From Pseudoalteromonas sp. (GTDB lineage: Bacteria > Pseudomonadota > Gammaproteobacteria > Enterobacterales > Alteromonadaceae), in NCBI RefSeq assembly GCF_018402495.1, contig NZ_JAGYIU010000004.1, positions 310,001 to 374,000 of the forward strand: a DNA stretch of 64,000 bases. Reading direction: 5' to 3'. The translations under genes were made by a program, and so were the position numbers. How positions within the stretch are numbered: the first letter of the stretch is position 1; every line of letters starts with the position of its first letter. Positions 58,461 to 64,000 of this stretch are shown here, piece by piece. Under the pieces are notes generated by a model, which had not been told where the DNA came from, searched no databases, and worked only from the letters and a program-made list of their open reading frames with translations.

Positions 58461-59000
58461 TTATTGATTATATAAAGTGGGATTAAGGAAAGGCGCCATG
58501 GCAAGTGTTAGCGCTTGAGTATAGGTGCTTTCACGTGTTGCATGATGATTAGTTAATAAGCCAATAGCCCCTCCTTGCTGCTTAATATTGGTGGTATTAA
58601 ATGCTTTATCTAACACATCTCCAAGCTCTTCACCTTGCAGTAATGCTTTATAGAAAATCCCAGGTAGAGGTAGGTTACTGCTTCGTCCTGTTACTTGCTT
58701 TGAGCCATTATCAATAACTACATAGGCAAAGGTTGCTGCACCATAGCTAAATTGTGCTGCGCCGCCCTCCATTGCCACATAGTAGTCTGCTTGATGCTGT
58801 GCTTTACAGTAGTTAACGCGATTTTGTGCACCTAAATGAGTTTGCTCTTCACCTAAGGGTTGATCGGGTACATTTGAAGGTGCGTGAACGCCACTACACT
58901 CGATTACATGCTCAGGGAAATACATGGTAAAAATGTGTTTAGCGGCATTTATTTTTACTGGGTTTTTAGACCCAACAATAATTTTAATTGGTTGCGACAT
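58461..59000 (-). CDS. yjjX: YjjX inosine/xanthosine triphosphatase
   Basis: 179 aa from the ATG at 59000 (MSQPIKIIVGSKNPVK); an in-frame start 15 bases upstream is possible. Family motifs: VGSKNPVKINAA, PLGEEQTHLGAQNRV, YYVAMEGGA and GGAIGLLTNHHATRESTYTQAL. Hydrolyses ITP and XTP to keep deaminated purines out of nucleic acids. Followed by yjjG with 11 bases between the stop and its start, so cotranscription is likely. Confidence 0.92.
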   Translation of the reverse strand: MSQPIKIIVGSKNPVKINAAKHIFTMYFPEHVIECSGVHAPSNVPDQPLGEEQTHLGAQNRVNYCKAQHQADYYVAMEGGAAQFSYGAATFAYVVIDNGSKQVTGRSSNLPLPGIFYKALLQGEELGDVLDKAFNTTNIKQQGGAIGLLTNHHATRESTYTQALTLAMAPFLNPTLYNQ

Positions 59001-59060
59001 ACTACACTCACACAAGTTAAAACCAGCAGTGTACGTGAGTTAGGATTAACAAAAAAGAGC

Positions 59061-59960
59061 CTAAATAGGAATTTCAGGCGGGGCTAACTTTGCTAAGGCG
59101 CGTTTTTTTAAAATAATGTCTTTTATTAGCGGGGTAAGTACTAATTCCATGGCCAGTGCCATTTTGCCACCAGGGACCACCAAGGTGTTTATACGCGACA
59201 TAAAACTCCCTTCAATCATCCGTAAATAATACGGAAAATCAACATCATCAATGCCTCTAAAGCGAATAACCACAAAGCTTTCATCAAGGGATGGAATATC
59301 TTTAGCGCTAAATGGGTTTGAAGTGTCGACGGTGGGAACTCGCTGAAAGTTTATATGGGTACGTGAAAATTGCGGCGTTATGTGATTGATGTAGTCATCC
59401 ATACTGCGCACAATTGAGTCCATGACTTTTTCACGAGAATGGCCGCGTTCTGAGGTGTCGCGAATGAGCTTTTGGATCCATTCAAGATTGATAATTGGTA
59501 CCATGCCGATGAGCAAATCAACATGTTTGGCAACATCATGATCTTCATCTACTACACCGCCATGTAGGCCCTCGTAAAACATCAGATCAGTATTTTTTTC
59601 AAGTTCTTGCCAAGGAGTAAATGTGCCTGGTAATTGATTATAAGGGACAGCTTCGTCAAAGGTATGTAAGTAACGGCGTAGTTTTCCTTCACCTGTTTCA
59701 CCGTATTTAGTGAATAAATCTTCTAATGCGCCAAAGTCGTTGGCTTCTCGGCCAAAATAGCTGATGTGTTTACTTTCTTGTTGTGCTTCACGGATTTTTT
59801 TGTCCATTTCAGGACGTGTATAACGATGAAAACTATCACCTTCGACAAATGCAGCATTAATATCAAGACTACGAAAAATATGCTTCACGGCGCTGGTGGT
59901 TGTTGTAGTGCCTGCTCCAGATGAGCCGGTAATTGCAATAATGGGGTGTTTAGCTGACAT
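59061..59960 (-). CDS. prkB: PrkB-type phosphoribulokinase-like protein
   Basis: 299 aa. P-loop ITGSSGAGTTTTTSAVK (10-26), FVEGDSFHRY, LMFYEGLHGGVV and the SRINTLVVPGGKMALAMELVLTPL block. Matches the PrkB protein of non-photosynthetic gammaproteobacteria (E. coli PrkB, 289 aa). Annotated as phosphoribulokinase by homology; no Calvin-cycle partner is visible, so the true substrate is uncertain. Separate unit, upstream of a divergent secreted protein. Confidence 0.9.
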   Translation of the reverse strand: MSAKHPIIAITGSSGAGTTTTTSAVKHIFRSLDINAAFVEGDSFHRYTRPEMDKKIREAQQESKHISYFGREANDFGALEDLFTKYGETGEGKLRRYLHTFDEAVPYNQLPGTFTPWQELEKNTDLMFYEGLHGGVVDEDHDVAKHVDLLIGMVPIINLEWIQKLIRDTSERGHSREKVMDSIVRSMDDYINHITPQFSRTHINFQRVPTVDTSNPFSAKDIPSLDESFVVIRFRGIDDVDFPYYLRMIEGSFMSRINTLVVPGGKMALAMELVLTPLIKDIILKKRALAKLAPPEIPI

Positions 59961-60075
59961 GTTTATTCTCTTTTTTATGACCCGTTAGTTATAAAGACCT
60001 TACTAAGCTAGGTCAAGTGACGTCATCAGTAAATAACGTTATCATGAGGTGCTTAAAATTAAAACGAGAGAAAGC

Positions 60076-60945
60076 ATGAAACTGATCAAACCATTGTTAG
60101 GGCTAATAACAATTAATGCTTTGACATTAGGCGTTGCCCAAGCAAATATGCCTAAAAGTCAAATACTACTTGCCGATTTAAATACACCTCATGGTATACG
60201 CGTAAGCTTAGTTACGGATAAGACTCGTTATAATAATCAGCCTCATTTAACCGATACGGGTCTATATTATACGCGTGAGGTAATCAGTAATAATCAAAGT
60301 CAAACCGATATTGCGTTTTATAATTTATCATCAAAAAAAACGGTTATGATTACTAATACGCCACAAAGTGAATACTCGCCCACGTTAACACCGGATGGGC
60401 TGCATTTGTCGGCTATTGTGGTTGAAGACGATGGCAAACAAAAACTATGGCAATACCCGTTGGCATCTGAGTTGGCTGCAAGTCGTATTTTTGATTGGAT
60501 TGAACCTGTAGGTTATCATGCTTGGGGAAGTAAAAATGATTTAGTGATGTTTATTTTAGGTGAACCGCACACGCTACAATATACTACGGTTGCTGCGGCA
60601 AAAGGTGAGGTGGTAGCAAGTGATATTGGTCGCACGCTTATTTATAATAAAGCGCAGGCTGAGTTTTTGTTTAGTTATAGTCAGCACGGTCAGCATCATC
60701 TAGCACGTTTTGATCCGCAAACAAAGCAGGTCAGCAATATACTCAGGCTACCAAATCAAGTGCAAGACTTTATCCTCAAAGATGAAAATACGATTGCTTA
60801 CGCGATTAAAAACCGTGTTTATCAACGACACTTAAAAGGTGGCTCTGATATATCGCAATGGCTTGATTTAACAACATATTGCGATAACGAAATAAGCCGT
60901 ATGAGTTATAAAAATCAGCAGCTGGCTTTTGTATGCAGTGAATAA
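60076..60945 (+). CDS. Secreted PD40/TolB-like beta-propeller protein
   Basis: 289 aa from the ATG at 60076 (GAGAGAAAGC upstream); the longer frame at 60049 would precede the signal peptide. Signal peptide 1-24 (cleavage after AQA). Repeats of about 40-45 residues with TDTGLYYTREV, SEYSPTLTPDGLHLSAIVVEDDGKQKLWQY, WGSKNDLVMFIL look like WD40/PD40 (TolB-like) blades. No catalytic domain. Its partner is unknown. Followed by a mobile-element-like sequence 33 bases downstream. Confidence 0.75.
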   Translation: MKLIKPLLGLITINALTLGVAQANMPKSQILLADLNTPHGIRVSLVTDKTRYNNQPHLTDTGLYYTREVISNNQSQTDIAFYNLSSKKTVMITNTPQSEYSPTLTPDGLHLSAIVVEDDGKQKLWQYPLASELAASRIFDWIEPVGYHAWGSKNDLVMFILGEPHTLQYTTVAAAKGEVVASDIGRTLIYNKAQAEFLFSYSQHGQHHLARFDPQTKQVSNILRLPNQVQDFILKDENTIAYAIKNRVYQRHLKGGSDISQWLDLTTYCDNEISRMSYKNQQLAFVCSE

Positions 60946-60978
60946 ATTCGGACTTTCACTCATGCATGAGTTAGTCTA

Positions 60979-61244
60979 GGGTCTGTTGACCTTTGCGGAT
61001 TAAAATTTGTTCAAACTAGGGGCAGTTTAATCGCGGCGCTTGGTTTGTAACCTAGTGGGCTAAGTAAAAACCGAGCAACAAAGAGTAAATTGCTCCTAGG
61101 CAGAACCCGAAGGGCAGCGCCTGTTTGGCATTGATGCTGCGTTATCACCTATTTATGGGGAATAACCACACCACATAGGCTTTGCCTTGCCTAAATACCA
61201 AACAGACTGCTGCAAATTTAACCTTGAAAGGTCAACAAACCCTA
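60979..61244. mobile_element. MITE-like element with terminal inverted repeats and TA target duplication
   Basis: 266 bases. Ends: GGGTCTGTTGACCTTTGCGG on the left and, inverted, GGGTTTGTTGACCTTTCAAG on the right; similarity continues with ATTAAAATTTG versus GTTAAATTTG. TA flanks both ends (60977-60978 and 61245-61246), the Tc1/mariner-IS630 type duplication. A second pair of inverted arms (CAGCGCCTGTTTGGCAT and its inverse near 61195-61215) lies inside. No coding frame, so it is non-autonomous. It ends 28 bases before the next gene. Confidence 0.8.
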
Positions 61245-61272
61245 ACCTCTATTAAATAAAAAGGAAAGTCAC

Positions 61273-61638
61273 GTGGCATTTAGTGCAGACGAGTTAACCG
61301 AGCAGCTGATCAAACTAGAGTGTAGAAGTAACTTTAAAATTAAAAACATAGCTGAGTATATGCTAGTAAACTCTAAAGAAGCGTTTTATACCCATGCTGA
61401 AACGGGTAAGGGGAAAATTGTGATCCGCCCTGCATTTGAAGTCTTTAGTGACGATTTTACCGATATTGACGGAGTTGTGCGTACTCAAGGGTATTTTCAT
61501 AGTAGTGAAATGACCCGATTTCCTACCCGTATTTATAAAAGTGCGCAGCCGATTCATTATGGTGTTGCTTTTAAAATTAACTCTGAGCAAGCAGCGAAAG
61601 AATTTATAGCCAAGCTCACAATGATTATTGGTAATTAA
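61273..61638 (+). CDS. Hypothetical protein downstream of the MITE
   Basis: 121 aa from a GTG start at 61273; AAGGAAAG lies 8 bases upstream. Sequence such as MLVNSKEAFYTHAETGKGKIVIRPAFEVF and SSEMTRFPTRIYKSAQPIHYGVAFKINSEQAAKEFIAKL reads as a soluble alpha/beta fold. I do not recognise a family. No signal peptide or membrane segment. The promoter would have to lie inside or upstream of the MITE. Confidence 0.75.
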   Translation: MAFSADELTEQLIKLECRSNFKIKNIAEYMLVNSKEAFYTHAETGKGKIVIRPAFEVFSDDFTDIDGVVRTQGYFHSSEMTRFPTRIYKSAQPIHYGVAFKINSEQAAKEFIAKLTMIIGN

Positions 61639-61818
61639 TACTAGTTTTATTAAAACATAATCATTCTAGCGTATTAAGTAACTCGCTATCTGCGTTGAAA
61701 ATTATTTATATAGAACAAGTATATGGCATAAATTTCGCCTTGTGAACGACTTACTTCCTTGTTGCTACGATAGATCACTAATGTAATTGGTACAAATAAA
61801 GGCTAGAATCGGATAATT

Positions 61819-61852
61819 AAAAACCGCTAAGTTCTCACTTGGCGGTTTTTTG
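61819..61852 (+). terminator. Rho-independent terminator downstream of 61273 gene
   Basis: Stem AAAACCGCTAAG / CTTGGCGGTTTT (one G-T) with loop TTCTCA, followed by TTTT. The 180 bases between the stop at 61638 and this hairpin hold no coding frame. Confidence 0.88.
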
Positions 61853-61913
61853 TTACTTAATAAAAAATTTAGGCTTATCAGTTGAAAACATCACCATAAA
61901 TAACTTACTAAAA

Positions 61914-62594
61914 TTAGTAGCTGTCTCGAGCTATAAACCGTTGCCAATGAATATGAGAATTGATCACGCGGATCTGTTGAAGCACTGTATTTAACAAGGG
62001 TATGTCGGTAAAGTGATCTTGTGGGTAATCATTAAAGCCCATTAAGTAATTAAAGCAATCTTTAGAGCCAGCTTGCAGGGCATAAATACGAATTTGCTGT
62101 TCAAAGTTAAGCCGTAAACTACTAATTGCGGTTTTCATACCGAGCTGATCTACCGAAGGAATGGCACATTTTTGCAAATATCCCGCGCGTTCACCCTCTC
62201 CTGAAAACCATATGCGCACTTTTTCGCTATAGCGCCCTGTTTTAGCGGGAAGATCAAACATTAAACGGGAGTGATTTTGTGCTTCTACATAAGCTAAATA
62301 GTCATTAAATCCGGCACTAATAAGGGCATGATGAACAGGCACCAAACGTGGCTTAATTTTACCGTGTGTATGAAAGCTAAAGCACAGAATATTATTTTTA
62401 AGTATTAGGTCATCAAGGGTTAAGCAGCCAATTTCATCACTGTAAGCGCCACTATAATAAGTAATTAAGGGCAGCCAAAAGTGCCAGTGTTTGGGCTGTT
62501 CACGGGCAAGCCTTATATCACTATAAATATAACCGTTATAGAGCGTATGCAGCTCCATGGCTGAAAATGGACGACGACCAAGATGGGTTTTCAA
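61914..62594 (-). CDS. Tyrosine-recombinase-like protein lacking catalytic residues
   Basis: 226 aa from a TTG at 62594, chosen because AAGG lies 7-8 bases upstream; an earlier TTG at 62633 falls inside a hairpin. It follows the catalytic domain of phage-type tyrosine integrases: RPFSAMELHTLYNGYIY, HFWLPLITYYSGAYSDEIGCLTLDDL, PRLVPVHHALISAGFNDYL, RIWFSGEGERAGYL, SSLRLNFEQQI, LMGFNDY, HFTDIPLLNTVL. Where active enzymes have Arg (GAR), His (HxxR), His/Trp (LGH) and Tyr, this one has Tyr, Ser, Phe and probably Phe. The core-binding N-terminal domain is missing. The frame is intact, so it may be a retained DNA-binding protein. Confidence 0.65.
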   Translation of the reverse strand: MKTHLGRRPFSAMELHTLYNGYIYSDIRLAREQPKHWHFWLPLITYYSGAYSDEIGCLTLDDLILKNNILCFSFHTHGKIKPRLVPVHHALISAGFNDYLAYVEAQNHSRLMFDLPAKTGRYSEKVRIWFSGEGERAGYLQKCAIPSVDQLGMKTAISSLRLNFEQQIRIYALQAGSKDCFNYLMGFNDYPQDHFTDIPLLNTVLQQIRVINSHIHWQRFIARDSY

Positions 62595-62625
62595 CGTATT
62601 ACCTTGACAGTTTTTATTATTTTTA

Positions 62626-62658
62626 TATCCCAACTAACCGTTGCTGTTAGTTGGGATA
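62626..62658. promoter_or_regulatory. 13-base perfect inverted repeat upstream of the recombinase-like gene
   Basis: TATCCCAACTAAC - 7-base loop - GTTAGTTGGGATA. No T run follows on either strand, so it is not a standard terminator. It could be an operator or RNA hairpin in the leader of the downstream gene. Confidence 0.5.
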
Positions 62659-62683
62659 ATGTCAGCGAACTAACGCCTAAAAC

Positions 62684-63034
62684 TTATTCGCTTAGCGCGC
62701 GAGCTAAACCAACTGGCTCAATTTCTACACACACCTGATCGTCATTCCAATTTAAACCTACGAGTGCATCATCAGATTTAAGGTCTTCAACCCAATCATC
62801 TAAAAACTCATCAAGGTTAATTTCTACAGGGCTGTAGTCTTGCCACTCTTCTTTACACTGTGCTTGTGCTGCGTCTTGTGATTCCCACAGTAAAAGTACA
62901 TCGGTGTCGTCAAACTGATTTGACTCACATACAACAAAGCCACCATCATCGGCACCCAGTGCCCAGATCTGCTCACTAACACGTACTTTTTCTACAAAGC
63001 TAACTAGTTGTGATTCAATTTCGATATCGCTCAT
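62684..63034 (-). CDS. DUF2750 family protein
   Basis: 116 aa, strongly acidic. WALGADDGGFVVCESNQFDDTDVLLLWESQDAAQAQCKEEWQDYSPVEINLDEFLDDWVEDL and LVGLNWNDDQVCVEIEP match the DUF2750 family, widespread in gammaproteobacteria and of unknown function. No signal peptide. It starts 11 bases after the end of the broken GST gene and may once have been its operon partner. Confidence 0.82.
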   Translation of the reverse strand: MSDIEIESQLVSFVEKVRVSEQIWALGADDGGFVVCESNQFDDTDVLLLWESQDAAQAQCKEEWQDYSPVEINLDEFLDDWVEDLKSDDALVGLNWNDDQVCVEIEPVGLARALSE

Positions 63035-63045
63035 GTATCCACCTT

Positions 63046-63600
63046 TTAAAATTTAAGTCGAGGGTTGGTATTTTTAGTCGCTTGACGCTGACTAAACGCC
63101 TCATGAAACTTAACTAATTGCGTCTGCGCGCTAAAATCGGCTAGTTCACGAAAGCGTATCCGATCAAGTAAGCAGTATAAACTGATGTGGAGGCATTCAC
63201 AGCTTTTAAATTCATCATCGCATAAATGATCATTTAAATAGTGTGATATTTGCGCAACTCGCTCATTTTGCAGATTAAAAAAATAGCTTATCGGCTTGCA
63301 TATCAAATCCAGAAAGTTGGCATAGCAATAGTTCAACAAATGAATCATTGTAGGTCCTAATTAAAAATGCTCTTGAGGTCATATAAGTGGAGGTTGTTGG
63401 TTTTTTTAAGTAATACCAACCTGCATAAATATTTGAACAATTTAGGGCTGGCATGCCAGCGACTAAGTATAGGAATTTTAGCCGTTGGATTTTTTGTGAT
63501 TACCAAGGGCCTTAATAAATTCAAGCGCATAATTGTTTTTTTCTGCCCAGATTCTAACGCGCTGAACATAAGGGGAGGGAATAGAGCCAAATAATTGCAT
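63046..63600 (-). pseudogene. Broken glutathione S-transferase gene
   Basis: From the ATG at 63600, frame 1 reads MQLFGSIPSPYVQRVRIWAE...YALEFIKAL, a thioredoxin-fold GST N-terminus, and hits TAA at 63480-63478. A second frame continues NPTAKIPIL, the GST cis-Pro loop, and NNLHLYDLKSIFN to a stop near 63357. A third frame (63348-63046) gives a GST C-terminal helical domain (NERVAQISHYLNDHL ... RIRFRELADF ... KNTNPRLKF). At least two frame changes and a short deletion after EFIKAL break it. The third frame starts with an ATG and might still be translated, but this is unlikely to be a functional GST. Confidence 0.78.
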
Positions 63601-63628
63601 AATGGGGCTTTTGCCAATTCCACATAAA

Positions 63629-63653
63629 TAAAAAGCCGCTGCTGCGGCTTTAT
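63629..63653 (-). terminator. Rho-independent terminator of ppiC
   Basis: On the minus strand stem AAAGCCGC / GCGGCTTT with loop AGCA, followed by TTATTTATG. It lies 17 bases beyond the ppiC stop. Confidence 0.85.
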
Positions 63654-63669
63654 AAAAAAATCAATTTGC

Positions 63670-63951
63670 TTACTCTGAACGGCTGGTTACTTCTAATAAG
63701 TGGTAGCCAAACTGTGTTTGTACAGGGCCTTGTACTTGATTTAGTGGTGCTGAGAAAACCACTGTGTCAAACTCAGGAACCATCATGCCAGGTCCAAATT
63801 CTCCTAGTGCACCTCCATCTTGACCCGATGGACAATTAGAGTGCAATTTAGCCAGTTCTGCAAAGTCTTCACCTTGCTCAATTTTTTCTTTAAGGTCTAA
63901 ACATTGTGATTCACTGTCTACGAGTATGTGCCTTGCACTTGCAACTGCCAT
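63670..63951 (-). CDS. ppiC: Peptidyl-prolyl cis-trans isomerase C (parvulin)
   Basis: 93 aa, the same length as E. coli PpiC, with TAGGAG as ribosome binding site 8 bases before the ATG. Parvulin fold: SARHILVDSESQCLDLKEKIEQGEDFAELAKLHSNCPSGQDGGALGEFGPGMMVPEFDTVVF...GPVQTQFGYHLLEV. Catalytic-type residues (His8, Cys40-like, Met, Phe, His at the end) are in place. No signal peptide, so cytoplasmic. It is the last feature before the window edge. Confidence 0.96.
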   Translation of the reverse strand: MAVASARHILVDSESQCLDLKEKIEQGEDFAELAKLHSNCPSGQDGGALGEFGPGMMVPEFDTVVFSAPLNQVQGPVQTQFGYHLLEVTSRSE

Positions 63952-64000
63952 AAGTTCTCCTACCTGTAAGTTTAGTTTTTAAATCTGATAACCACATCTT

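Noticed and set aside
59061..59960. Phosphoribulokinase as evidence for carbon fixation
   Set aside because: It is the PrkB type found in heterotrophic gammaproteobacteria; no RuBisCO or Calvin genes are present.
61653..61818. Possible second mobile repeat in the gap after the 61273 gene
   Set aside because: Sequence looked unlike coding DNA and somewhat patterned, but I found no inverted ends, direct repeat or target duplication.
63367..63594. Plus-strand frame of 75 codons
   Set aside because: It is antisense to the GST pseudogene, which explains the sequence.

Overview
This window is a stretch of chromosome from a marine gammaproteobacterium. Gene content, gene order and base composition (moderately AT-rich) fit Pseudoalteromonas or a close relative in the Alteromonadales. 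Almost every block matches an Escherichia coli neighbourhood: recQ-yigI-rarD, maoP/hdfR, tal/yaaA, srmB/trmN6, fldB/xerD-dsbC-recJ-prfB-lysS, rsmI/lpoA-yraN-diaA-dolP, and a complete mraZ-to-lpxC division and cell-wall (dcw) cluster. The genus call is inference from content; no 16S rRNA gene is present.

Layout. 1-7.3 kb: recQ, the thioesterase yigI, the permease rarD, a two-receiver diguanylate cyclase, the divergent maoP/hdfR pair and a porin. 7.3-12.9 kb: a cobalamin riboswitch followed by a tightly overlapping vitamin B12 uptake and salvage operon (btuD-btuC-cobQ-btuR-btuF) that runs into ung. 12.9-25.5 kb: housekeeping genes for transaldolase, peroxide resistance, RNA helicase, tRNA methylation, flavodoxin, XerD, DsbC, RecJ, RF2 with its programmed frameshift, and LysRS. 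25.8-27.3 kb: a tRNA array with one Ser(GCU) and five Arg(ACG) genes, built by tandem duplication and carrying decayed tRNA-like copies. 27.3-32.2 kb: dolP-diaA-yraN-lpoA, divergent from rsmI, then RNase P RNA. 32.2-39.8 kb: a more variable segment between rnpB and mraZ with a short MscS-like channel beside repetitive DNA, YihY, a GGDEF-EAL protein, pirin and a DUF883/YqjE-like trio. 39.8-57.7 kb: the dcw cluster, preceded by five decameric repeats that look like the MraZ operator. 57.7-64 kb: yjjG, yjjX, prkB, a PD40-like secreted protein, a MITE-like element, an unknown gene, a tyrosine-recombinase-like protein without its catalytic residues, a DUF2750 gene, a broken glutathione S-transferase gene and ppiC.

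How the genes work together. The dcw cluster makes lipid II (MurC-G, DdlB, MraY) and the divisome (FtsL, I, W, Q, A, Z), with MraZ as likely autoregulator; LpoA upstream activates a peptidoglycan synthase. The B12 operon imports corrinoids (BtuFCD), adenosylates them (BtuR) and amidates them (CobQ), under riboswitch control.

The least ordinary items are the catalytically dead tyrosine-recombinase-like gene (61.9-62.6 kb), the decayed tRNA-like repeats that all carry the same palindromic insertion (26.5-27.2 kb), the MITE just upstream of an unknown gene, and the five-repeat MraZ operator. I did not find a clear new multi-gene system such as defence, secretion or biosynthesis.
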